From Heterohyrax brucei (lineage: Eukaryota > Chordata > Mammalia > Hyracoidea > Procaviidae): a stretch of 64,000 nt of DNA. The first letter of the stretch is position 1. Each line of letters opens with the position of its first letter. The notes beneath the pieces were generated by a model. It saw nothing but the letters and a program-made list of their open reading frames with translations. It had not been told where the DNA came from and searched no databases. The stretch covers positions 8,159,501-8,223,500 of the forward strand of contig CM053154.1 of assembly GCA_028571685.1 (NCBI GenBank). Reading direction: 5' to 3'. Shown one piece after another: positions 31,986 through 41,933 of the stretch. The position numbers and the translations under genes were made by a program.

Positions 31986-34356
31986 TGCCAGATTGGGCAC
32001 GTCACCCTGGTCGGGAGGCTTCTGGGGGCTGCCTAGTGTGTCCAGGTGCAGGGGCTGTGTGTCCACCTTGCCAAATATGCCACAGTCCTAAACAGAAGAG
32101 GAAAAGGGAACAGGAAAAATAAGCCTGGCAGGAAACCTGCAGCTGTGCCACGGTGTGTATGCTGCCACCCTGGCCGGCTCTTCTAGAGCCTGAGGTCAGG
32201 CCCAGGGGTTCCCAACGTCAGCTGTGCCCACTCAGGACTCCCTCCACCATTCACATGACCAGCCTGCCCACGTGAGGGACACCTAGATACTGAGGATTAA
32301 GATGACCCTTCTGAAGCCGCTCAGCCAGAGAGCAGCTAAGTGTGGTCTGGGTGGCATTTGGTGGCTACTGAGGACAGGGTCTCTGGATTCCTCAGGGGCT
32401 CCAGGCCCCCTGAGGGCTCTCAAAGGTGGTGAATGTCTCCTGGGTGCCTGCCCTGGGCTGGGATCCAGACCTCCTGCTGGGTGGGCCTGGATGGCCCGGT
32501 GAGAAATACAGAAACACCCCCGCCAGGCCCTGGGCCCTGGAGCCTCAGGTGGCAAGGGTTGCTGGGTGCCTTGTGCTGGTGCCCATGAGCACAGGTTTGG
32601 CCTCCCCAGTCTCGATACCTGCTGACTCCTAGTGTCCAGGTGGTCATTGTCTCAGGGGAGGGCAGCAGTCTCTGAGAGGGACTGAGATGTGCTGGGACCC
32701 CAGGCAGAGAGGAGGCACCCTGAAAGTCCCAGCTGCAGGCTCTACCTGACGAAGTGCCAGGTGTGGTTGGAGAGATGGGAGTTGGGGTGTGGGAGGTCTG
32801 AGGCCATGCCTGGAAGGGGCCCCTTATCCTCCTCCAGGGACTGAGCAGAGGTATTTAACTTGCCTCCAGGTGAGAGAAGGCCAGGTAGAGGCATCTTTTA
32901 ATGGCCCTGTAGGCCTCAGGGTGTCTGCTCTGTCCCCACCACTCTTCCCTGGTTCCATAGGGGCAAGGGGGGTGGTGACAGAGGAGTGGAATGTGCCCTG
33001 GAATGTCCTGCCACACCTGCCCTCAGCAGACATGTCTGTGGCCATCTGCCCTGCCTGGGCACGCTGGGACATGCTGGCCGTATCAGGCTGGGGCAGGCCT
33101 TGTGCTCACCCCCCAGGGCTCTGCTGGCCAGAGGCCTGTGCGGCCACTCCTTCCCCTCCCAGGCCCTCTCCTGATGGGATCTTAGTGCTAGGTTTCTTGG
33201 GAGTGCCCCTTGTTGCTGCAGTGAGACAGTAAGTGGTGTGTCACCCAGCTGCCAGACAGACCTGGCTTCTACTTCACTGTGGCCCTGTGATGCCCTTAGG
33301 TCCCCGGTGACAGGTGGGGAGACACAGGTTGCTCCCCCCAGAAATACCAGTCCCCTGGCAGAGCCAGGCCACCTTCTGCACAAAGATCACCATTTCTAAC
33401 CTTGGCTCATTTGCAAATGTCCCTCAGCCCTGCCTATCCCTTCAGGACACCGAGGACCTCAGTGCTCAGGCTTGGGGAGGACCCTCTGGAAGCAGCCAGC
33501 CAGCAGAGGGCATGGGGTTCTGGGATGGAGGGTGCGGTTCCTTCTGCTTAGAGCTCTGAGCCTTCCCGAAGTCTTGTGGAGTGGGGATCGGGCATCTGAG
33601 CTGAGCTTGGAAGGGCAAGGAGGTTCATCAAGGGAGAGACAGGCTTATCAACAGGACAGTGGAGCTAGGGACGGCCTGCAGGGGACAGCTCCAGGTGCCC
33701 AGGAGGCCTGAGGGGGGCAAGATGGGCACAGCCAGGCAGGAAGGTAGCCTCTGCCCAGGAGCAAGGTACTAATTCTTTCTTTGAAAGCCAGAGGTGGACA
33801 GTGCAGGGCCTGTGGGACATCCGCAGGGGCATGGTCACTGGGTCAGAGTTCAGGAAAAGATCTGGCCAGAAGGTGGTCACATGGGGCCACTGGGGTCAGA
33901 GGCAGGTCAGCTCTGGATTTGGAGATAGACCTCACACTCCACCCAGTGGGCGTGTTAGTACAGCAGCCTTTCAGGGCAATGTGGGGCAGCCTGGGTGCTC
34001 GAGGGGTGACCCATCATTGCAGAGAGGGCCCAGAGCAGGCAGGACTATCTCAGAACACCTAGGCAGGCCACAGGCCGGACCTCCAAGGGGTGTGTTTTGT
34101 TATGTCCTCCATCTGCAGGCTGTTGGGAGGGGGCTGGGTGACCGTCGGAACCAGCCCTCCACAGAACAGTGGGGAGCTAAGCCCAGAACCGTGTCTGCTG
34201 TCCCCACTGCAGAGCCCCTTAAGGGGGGGACCAGTACTCTTGAACCTTGTCCTGGACTAGTCTGGGGACAGGAGATAAGCAGCTGGGGCTTCATAGAGGT
34301 CAAACTCTTTCAAGGGCTGCTCCTACCCTGTGAGGAGACCCCTAGATTTGGGAGTT

Positions 34357-35147
34357 CTTTTTTTTTTTTAACATTTTATTGTGCTTTAAGTGAAAGTTTA
34401 CAATCCAAGTCAGTTTGTCTTACAAACACACACACATGCTGCTGTGTAACTGTAGCCACTGTCCCCACCCTGTGACAGGACATTCTTCCTTCCCACCATG
34501 TATTTCTGACATCCATTCAACCAGGTCCTGGCCCCCTCTGCCCCCTTATCTTGCTTCTGGACAGGAGCTGCCCGGTTAGCCTGACCCGTCTACTTAAGCC
34601 TGGAAGCCCAGTGTTCACCAGTATCATTTTATGTCTTCTAGTCCATTGTCCGATTCGTGTCTGAAGATTTGGCCTTGGGAATGGTTTCAGTTCTGGGCCA
34701 ACACAGAGTCTGGGGGTCTTGTCTTCCGGGGACCCGCTGGTCAGTTGGACCATCAGATCTGGTCTTTGTAACAGAGTTTGAGTTCTGTGCACCTGTTTTT
34801 CTGTCGCTATGGCAGGGACTCTGTGTCATATTCCTTGTCAGTGCAGTCACTGGCAATGGCCAGGCATCGTCTAGTTCTTCTGATCTCGTGCTGGTGTGGT
34901 CTCTGGATTATGTGGCCCTTGCTGTCTCTTGGGCTCATAATTTCCCTATGTCTTTGATGGCTGGTTCTCCTTTGCTCCAGGTGGGTTGGGATCATTTGGT
35001 GCTACTTAGCTGGCTTCTTGCTGGCTTTTCAGATCCCAGATGCCACTCACCAAAGTAGGATACAGAGCATTTCCTTTAAAAATTTGTTGTGCCAGTTGAC
35101 CTAGGTGTCCCCTGAAACCATGATCTTGGGGGTCTGGATACCACAAA
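34357..35147 (-). mobile_element. L1 LINE 3' region, afrotherian type, antisense to FAM53B
   Basis: Poly(T) at about 34,357-34,369 is followed by ACATTTTATTGTGCTTTAAG and TGAAAGTTTACAATCCAAGT. It continues with GGACAGGAGCTGCCCGGTTA, GACCATCAGATCTGGTCTTT and GATGCCACTCACCAAAGTAG. It is colinear with the copy at 19,431 and is likewise 5'-truncated and non-coding. Confidence 0.88.
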
Positions 35148-37544
35148 AGTAGCCTGCCTTATCAGCAGGGAGAGGCCCCTCCTGGGGGAGCGCTGCCCTC
35201 CTGGCCCCCATGTCTCCCATTACATCCCTGCCCCTGGGAGGGTCTGGTGCTGCTGTGCCCTCAGGGTGCTTGCTGCCCCTGCTTCTGCGTTTCCAGGCTC
35301 ATCCAGAGGTCACTCTGGAGGGCGACGGTCTATTTACACATGTGCCATTTGGGTGCTGGGCTAACTCTGCAGTGCTGATGGATTTGCTTGGAGTTCAGTC
35401 TCATTCTGGGACATTTTATCTGGATTTTCAAGCATCTGGTCTGGGAGACCATAGTGGTTCTGGTGGGCTGGCATCTGGTGTGTGATCTGCCACTTCCCCT
35501 ACCCCTGCTGGCCCTCTGGTTCAAGCCCTGACCGTGATGGCTGGGGACCCAGCGCTCAGGACGTGGGCTGTTAAGTCCACAACTTCAGTCCTGGGGACCC
35601 CGGAAGCAGCTGTGAGGGTTGGACCTCTGCTGTTTTGAGGGTGGCTTGGGCCCTGCCCGGGCACGCCTGTCACTGGTGTCAAGGTGGACAGGGGACTGGG
35701 CAGACACAGCCACTGCAGGAGAGACGAGACGGAGCCCAACCAGGGGGCAGGATGGGGCTCAGGTGCTGGGGTGGTCCTCCCAAAGGGGCAGAAGTGGTGC
35801 TTTGCCTACCAGAAGAGGCAGTGGAAGAGGCCTGTGGTGACCGTTTGCTTCCAGAGGTTTCTGCACTGAGACCCGTTTGGGAGATAAATCAGCCAGCCGC
35901 TCTCCACAGTACTTGGCTGGCTTTTCTTCTTACGATTTATGGGTTATTGTTGAGGGAAGGCATTTTCCTCCCCAAATTGGAAGGAAATCCCACTGAACCT
36001 GATACTCTGAACTTGGTGGGGCTTCTTGTCTACCCACCAGGTGTAGGGAGATAGTACAGCAGGTGGGTGTGGCAGCTGTGTCCACACAGGACAAGTGGGG
36101 ACACCTGGTCCACACAGCCGTCTTCCAGGGGTGTGTGTGTATGTGGTAGTGTACCTGTTGACCCTGAGGTTGCTGTCACCACCCCAGCGATGTCCTTGAC
36201 AAGCATCCTCTCCTCCCTCTGCCAGTGGGTTGAGGCCAGGCCGCCCCTCCACCTAGCTAGCACTGGACCCGTGACAGAAGGCTGACGTGGTCTCAGAGAA
36301 GGGTCTCATTTTTGTTCCCCCATGGGTCACCCATAAAGCCCAGTAGTGCTGGCCCCCACACAACCCCTACTAGGGCACAGGCACCTCCTGAAGCCACAGC
36401 AGCGGCACGGTTCCCAATGTCTGTCCTCCCCTTGTGCTGTGGACTGGTTTCCCACTCCCCACTGGTGTCTGAGAATTGCCCTCTCCCTGTGCTGTGGAAA
36501 AGGCCTGGCAATCCCTGGAAAAAAGCAGCCTTTGAAAGTCCCGTGGGGCGGCGTTTGACCCTGATACATAGAGTACCAAGAATCACGGGTGACTTCTCAG
36601 TGCCTGGTTGATGGATGGAAGGTTTCGCTGCCTTTGAGTGTGGTGTGATTGCCTGCCCTGGGCAGGTGCCTGGCTCCATGAGCCCCTCGTGGTGGCCCGT
36701 GGCTGTCTCTGTGGCCTCAGGTCCCGTGGAATGCGGGTAAGAGTATGGTGATTATCCAGTACAGGAACTCGGGCTGTGGGCTTTTCATGTCCACACCATC
36801 CCACTTAGTGCTGTTCTTGAAAAATGCGTGAGTTTTATTTGTATCAATAGGAGAAAAGGAGAGCTGGAAAGAACTTCGGTGTAGAAATACAAAAATGCTT
36901 AATACAGAGATGGGGGATCCCTCTTTGGGAAAGTGCAGGTGATCCTTCGAGTATGAGCTTGGCTCTGATTCATTGTTTTTGCCGTTTCTAACTCGGTGTC
37001 CCTTCCTCTTAAGACACATAAACACTTTATTTTTAGATCGTGCGTTCCTATGTGCTGAAAATTAAAACTGCAAACTATAAATGTTTGTCCCATCTGACCT
37101 CTCCCCCACGATTTTCAGTGAATTGCTTTGTTTCTCAAAAAAGTCTTTTCCACAGTTTCTTTATGTAAATTCAGGGAAGTGGGAATTTCCAGTCTGGTTT
37201 TTTTTTTCTCCTTTCTTAAATTGAGGACAGCATGGCATGCACACCACGTCTGCACCTTGCTGTAGAAACTAATAAATGCTTAAGGCTTTTCCACATTGGA
37301 ACAGAGCTGCCAACCCCTTTTGTCTGTTTATATGTTTAAATACAGCTTATATGTCTTTGTTCATTTGCTTAAAAAAAATTTTTTTTTTCTTTGTCTTTTC
37401 CATCTAGATTGTAAACTGCAGAGATTTTTTGCCTGTGAGATAAGTTGGCAAATATTGATAATTTGATCTTGGTCATATGACTTTGCTTTTGGAGTTATTT
37501 AACAGCCTTGAGTGATGAGGCACTCACTTGAAGCCTACAGTTAA

Positions 37545-37865
37545 CACTGAGTGGTTTGTAGTGTTTTCACAGAGTTGTGAAACCATCACCACCATCGGCT
37601 CTAGTGCATTTGCATCACCCCAGGAAGAAACCCAAAACCTGTATCCATTAGCAGCAGCTGTGTCCCCCTCCAAGCCACCGTGCTCCTCGACTGTCTATGT
37701 CTGTAGGCCCCCTGCTCTGGTAGTTCATAAATGGAACCCTATAGCATGTGGCCTCTTGTGCCTGGCTCTGTCCACGTGGCATCTTTTCAAGGTCCATCCA
37801 CTTGGTATCATGTTTCCGTTGTTGTCAAGCTCATCCACATTGTCCCTGTAGTGTGTCAGCTGTGA
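37545..37865 (-). mobile_element. older L1 (L1M-type) 3' part, antisense to FAM53B
   Basis: GTGTTTTCACAGAGTTGTGA, AACCATCACCACCATCGGCT, CATCACCCCAGGAAGAAACC and ATAAATGGAACCCTATAGCA form the usual antisense series of an old L1 3' region. It probably continues at 38,250 beyond an inserted SINE. Confidence 0.8.
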
Positions 37866-37890
37866 GGTTCATACAGGTTGTGACGGGTGT

Positions 37891-38175
37891 CGGTTGTTGA
37901 TGGGTACCATCAGGTCAGCTCCTGACTTGTGGCGACCTCATGCACAACAACCCACCCAACGCTTGCCTCACCCCCTCAACAAACGAAAAACGCCACTCGG
38001 TCCCGGGTGATCCCCGCGATCCACTGTGACTGTGATCCAGAGGGTTTCCATTGGCGGATTTTCAGAAGCCGATCGCCAGGCCTTTCTTTCTGGTCCATCT
38101 TAGTCTGGAATCTCTGCCGAGATGTGCTCTGCATCACAGCCACACACAAGCCTCTGCTGGCCAGCGGGTGGAGGA
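37891..38175 (-). mobile_element. tRNA-Gly-type afrotherian SINE inserted in an older L1
   Basis: It starts with the reversed tail GGTTGTTGATGGGTACCATC, AGGTCAGCTCCTGACTTGTG and GCGACCTCATGCACAACAAC. It passes through CAGAAGCCGATCGCCAGGCC and ends at GCCTCTGCTGGCCAGCGGGT. The tRNA-like head is missing (5'-truncated). Older L1 sequence lies on both sides. Confidence 0.8.
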
Positions 38176-38249
38176 CCGGCCAGCCTTCTCCTAAGTGGCC
38201 ACATTGCTTTACAGCCCACCGGTGCTTGGGGCCTGTTTTGTTATGCATA

Positions 38250-38930
38250 CATTTTTATGGCACTGACCTACTTTTTTTCTTTTTTGCTTTCTGGATTTTG
38301 AGTCTTAGAAAGGCCTTTCTACCCCAGAATCATGAAGGAATTCTCTGGCCCTTCCTCTCGATATTGTGTGCTTTTATCTGGTGCCCTTTGGCTTGTGATG
38401 GAAGTATGGAGTGCACCCTGTGTTTTTCACAGATGGCAACCCCATCGTCATGCAGGACCGTCTCCTGAAAGCACGTCACTTCCTGTCTGCTCTGGGACCC
38501 TGCCTTTGTCAAGTCCTAACCTGGCCTGGCTCCGAACATGCCCTCCTGCCTCCGTAGTCTCTTGCTGCACGTACGGGCTAGGCTTTATGATGTCTTGTGA
38601 CATCTGGTCGGGCTGCTTGTCTCTGTTCTTCATAGACTGACCTTGCTGGTTGGTTTTCCGGAGGAACCTTTGAGAACCTACTTGTCTAAAAAGAGGAGGG
38701 AAGGTGGTTGGTTGCCGTTGCTGTTAAATCGTTTTTGGAGCTGTGTCTTTCTGTCCAAGACTCGGTACATGGCTGTCTGTGTTCAGTGCAAGTTTTGTAT
38801 TCTTTAAACTTTCCTTCCGGTCAGTTTTGCACAGTTCTTATAAGTTCATTCCTAGATATTTTACCTGGTGCATTGTTTGTTTATGTTCCTGCTCTTGAAA
38901 GTAGATTTTTGTTTAAAAGGGCAGCTGGGT
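38250..38930 (-). mobile_element. older L1 (L1M-type), second part
   Basis: TTTTGAGTCTTAGAAAGGCC, TACCCCAGAATCATGAAGGA and AAGTTCATTCCTAGATATTT are typical antisense blocks of the ORF2 region of old L1s. The sequence is heavily diverged and carries no intact frame. Confidence 0.65.
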
Positions 38931-38987
38931 TTGACTGTAGTGTAGATTCTGTGCCCAGAGCTGAGCCCACGGCCTCTTCCAGTGCAC

Positions 38988-39041
38988 ATGTCTGTCCAGA
39001 GACAAGCCCAGGCGTATGTCTGTCCAGAGACAAGCCCAGGC
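38988..39041. repeat. 26-bp perfect direct repeat, 28-bp spacing
   Basis: A 26-bp word beginning ATGTCTGTCCAGAGACAAGC occurs at 38,988 and again at 39,016 without mismatch, separated by two bases. Confidence 0.9.
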
Positions 39042-39074
39042 CCCTTGGCATGGGCAAGGGCTGGCCGGTAGAGA

Positions 39075-39230
39075 GAGCACTGTCTGCTGAGCACTGTCCT
39101 GGGCTGACTGCTCTCCTTTCACTTGATCTGCCAGATAGTTCTGTGACACTCATGAGCCTCACTTGACAGACGAGGAAACTGAGGCTCAGGAGTTGAGCAC
39201 TTCACTGAGGTTTCCCCACGGACACTGCGG
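39075..39230 (-). mobile_element. MIR SINE
   Basis: GCACTGTCCTGGGCTGACTG, ACAGACGAGGAAACTGAGGC and TCAGGAGTTGAGCACTTCAC are MIR in reverse complement. Confidence 0.75.
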
Positions 39231-40104
39231 AGCTCGATGTCTCCTCAGGCCTGCCTGGCTCTTTCTCCTGCTCTGCCCTGCCCTGAGGACCACACGTTCT
39301 CCTGAGCACATCAGCCAGCTATGCTGTTTGGACCAAGTTCCTCCTCCTCCCTCGGCCTCAGTCTCCTATCTGCAAAATAAGGTTGTCAAGCCCATAAGCT
39401 GTTTGCTCCCTTTTCCAGAAAGAATCCCTTCCCCTCCAGGGTGTCCTCTGTGGAAGCCCATGTCGGAAGCAGGGGCAGGAGCTTCTGGGACAGCTGAGGG
39501 AACCCAGTGCTCTGCAGCACCATCTTCCTGGGCCCTGATGGGGACCCCTGGGTACCCAGTTCCAGGCAGCGGAATGGAACTGGTGCACACGATGCCTACT
39601 GCCAACCCTGGGCCCAACTGCACACCTCAGTCCTGTGCAGCAGCCACCCTGACAGTGACGCTGGCCCAGCCTGGCACACCCTGGCCCGTCTGGCCCAGGA
39701 CCGCAGCCATGGTTGCCTGTAAGCCTGGCGCCCCGCCGGGGCCCTGTGTGCTTTGGAGAGGTACCCTGGACTGTTGTTAGGTGAGGGCTTCTCTTCGTGC
39801 CAGGATGAGAGTGGGCTGGTTTCCCAAGTCCGCTGCTGAGTGCTCACTGGCTGGAACACACACCACAGAAACCAAGTGTGTGCCCTCTGTCGGGTGGGAG
39901 GCTCTGGGCATCACTGCTACACCACTGTGTCGGGCAAGCCATTTGCTACCCAAGCCTGGCGCAGCAGGAATGTCCACCACGAGTTGGCCTGTGGGGTCCC
40001 AGCAGAGGGTCCTGGGCTGTTGGGTGCTTGTATCAGACACAGGCTTCCCTGGGGACTGAATCCTGTGGATGTCCAGGGACACAGGTCATTTCTTCCATGG
40101 TCCC

Positions 40105-40196
40105 TGTCTTAGGCAGCTGTTGCTGCTATAACAGAAATGTCACAGTTGGGTGTTTCAGTCACCTAGTGCTGGTATAACAGAAATGCCATAGGTAGA
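40105..40196 (-). repeat. two extra tandem copies of an LTR-like terminus (46-bp units)
   Basis: Two 46-bp units (40,105-40,150 and 40,151-40,196) each begin TGTCTTAG or TGTTTCAG and contain TATAACAGAAATG. They repeat the first 46 bp of the LTR-like element that starts at 40,197 with TGTCTCAG. Confidence 0.85.
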
Positions 40197-40630
40197 TGTC
40201 TCAGTCACCTAGTGCTGCTGTAACAAATATCACAGGCTTTAATAAAGAGAAATTTATTTGCTCACAGAAAAAGAAGCTAAAAATTCAAATTGAGGGTGTC
40301 AGCTCCAAGGGAAGGCTTTGGAAGAAGGTGCTTGTCAGTCTTCCCCTGGACTGGGAGTCTCTCAGGCATAGGGACCCCAAGTCCAGAGGATACATCTGTC
40401 TCTGGTGTTTCCTTCCTGCTGATGTAAGGTCCCAGTATCTCTCTGCTTGCTTTCTTCTATATTCCAAGATTGCCTCTGTAGAATCCAAACTTGCAGATTG
40501 AGTCCTGACTCACTCTTTTTCATTAACATCATAGAGGCAGGAGTCACAGGAAGAAGCCACACAATACAGGAAATCATGGCCTGGCCAAAGTGACACACGT
40601 ATTTTGGAGGATACAATTCAATCCATGACA
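40197..40630 (-). mobile_element. LTR-like element (MaLR-type), antisense to FAM53B
   Basis: A near-complete copy with TG...CA ends: TGTCTCAGTCACCTAGTGCT at the left and CAATTCAATCCATGACA at the right. It contains AAAGAGAAATTTATTTGCTC (an AATAAA on the minus strand), GTGTCAGCTCCAAGGGAAGG and TCATTAACATCATAGAGGCA. It is colinear with the copy at 24,613. No coding sequence is present. Group assignment is tentative. Confidence 0.7.
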
Positions 40631-40770
40631 ATCCCTCTTCAGCTAGGCCTCAGGCTCCAGAGTTAACAGAGCCTCACTGCACAGAGAATACTCCCCAGGG
40701 ACTGAGGTGGGGGGCACTCAGAAAACCACCAGACCAGAGACAGCCCAGGCAGGCTGGCTGGGACTGGACA

Positions 40771-40915
40771 GCAGTGGCTCCTGGACCAGCCTGAGAATTT
40801 TAGAAATTTGGGACTAATCTTAATCCTAAGCACCCACCCCTGTGGGTACGGGGCCTGCCCACCCTGTACAGAATCTGTCTCTGACCAGTCTGAGCTTTGG
40901 GGTGCCTGGCAGCTG
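40771..40915. mobile_element. possible MER20-like hAT fragment
   Basis: GGCTCCTGGACCAGCCTGAG, GAATTTTAGAAATTTGGGAC and ACAGAATCTGTCTCTGACCA loosely follow the order of a MER20-type element. It is very diverged and could be coincidence. Confidence 0.33.
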
Positions 40916-41564
40916 AAGACCAGGGGGCAAGAGTGTCCCCATGTCTGACAGGGCCATCCTTCTATCCCTCAGGCTTTACTGACTGGGCACAGCTTGACCC
41001 AGAATCTTCCCTCAGGGAGTCTTAAGCTTCCAGCACCAAATCACGCTGGGTGCTGGGCCTGGGTCCCGGGGGCTCCTACGGGTGATCCCCTTTCCTGTTT
41101 TCCAGCTTCAGTAGCATGGCTTCTCCATATGGGCCTCGCAGCTGGCATTTCCCATACTCCAGAGGGTTTGGAGGTGAGCGTTCCACAGAAACAGGCTCTG
41201 TGTAGCGCCATCTCTTTAGGGTCTGTACCGTGCCCGGTGATGGGTTGACCTTTTGGCTTGGGAAGTGGGGCTGGGAAGGTCAGGCGTCCTGTGGGAGGGT
41301 CACAACCAGGTTTTATTGGTTTTTTGCTCTTTGCCAATTTAATAGGTGAATAAGCGAATTTTGCGTGTCTGTATCAGCACAGAGGTGTATGTGTTTCTCA
41401 GCCAGGGCTGTTTCTCCCTGAGGGAGTTGCTGGCAGGCCCTGGCCCAGAAGGCAGTTGAGGCTGGGGTTGGGGCGGTGGCCTGGCTCAGTGGGCCATGTG
41501 GTCCTTCGGTTCTGGAAGGAGAGAGGCACATCCTCAGCAGCCTGTGTTTCTGCTTCTTCCACAG

Positions 41565-41933
41565 AACTGCCAGACCTTCAGCAGCCTCAGCTGCCTGAGC
41601 GCCGGGATAGAGGACCGTGGCCCTCCGAGCCCCTTCGCACTCCACGCCAGCAGCACCCGCTCCTGGACTGCCTTGCTCTCAGCCGCCTCTGCCGGCAGCG
41701 GGGGCAGGACCCCGGCCGGGACCCCAGTCCTTGAGCTGCCACCCCACTCCTTCGATGAGCCCCTTGCCAGCAGAGAGGAACTGTCCTGTGAAGACGCAGA
41801 TGGCTGTGCCCCGGACGATGACCGTGGCGGGAGGGAGGAGCCGGCCTCGGCCTGGCGGGACCGCGGGGTGGCTGGGAGCAGCCTCTGCTCCCTGGACGGT
41901 GAGCTGGACATTGAGCAGATAGAAAACAACTAG
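41565..41933 (+). CDS. FAM53B: FAM53B terminal coding exon
   Basis: The final 122 codons and stop of FAM53B follow a good acceptor (TTTCTGCTTCTTCCACAG, AG at 41,563-41,564). The phase matches the donor after 1844, so Gln is followed by AAC TGC CAG. The exon opens NCQTFSSLSCLSAG, includes GGRTPAGTPV, then an acidic stretch (SCEDADGCAPDDD). It ends with the family signature SLCSLDGELDIEQIENN before TAG at 41,931. Together with the exon at 1066 it gives 381 residues of a protein near 420. No break is seen. The acidic, Ser-rich C-terminus is family-typical and its function is not established. Confidence 0.97.
   Translation, partial: NCQTFSSLSCLSAGIEDRGPPSPFALHASSTRSWTALLSAASAGSGGRTPAGTPVLELPPHSFDEPLASREELSCEDADGCAPDDDRGGREEPASAWRDRGVAGSSLCSLDGELDIEQIENN

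Larger units (their letters stand above)
1845..41564 (+). other. FAM53B: FAM53B last intron (about 39.7 kb)
   Basis: The intron opens with GTGAGA at the donor (1845) and closes with a pyrimidine-rich tract and CAG ending at 41,564. It is GC-rich and holds SINEs, L1, RTE, LTR-like and ancient repeats, plus several minisatellites, all listed separately. I see no exon, RNA gene or recognisable element in the larger stretches 1845-3140, 8000-10,370, 10,610-13,390, 14,290-15,510, 21,510-24,380, 27,150-30,510, 31,990-34,350, 35,150-36,830 and 39,230-40,100. The reading frames there are unrelated to each other and look like chance frames in GC-rich DNA. AT-rich patches at 10,800-11,110, 25,400-25,560 and 36,830-37,450 stand out only by composition. 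Confidence 0.85.

Noticed and set aside
36717-37093. Minus-strand frames of 102 and 64 codons in an AT-rich patch
   Set aside because: No recognised domain, no splice structure, and the patch borders old LINE sequence.
40995-41250. Extra 5' exon just before the terminal FAM53B exon
   Set aside because: An 84-codon frame exists, but it has no matching splice phase and no similarity to FAM53 proteins; the exon at 1066 joins directly to 41,565.
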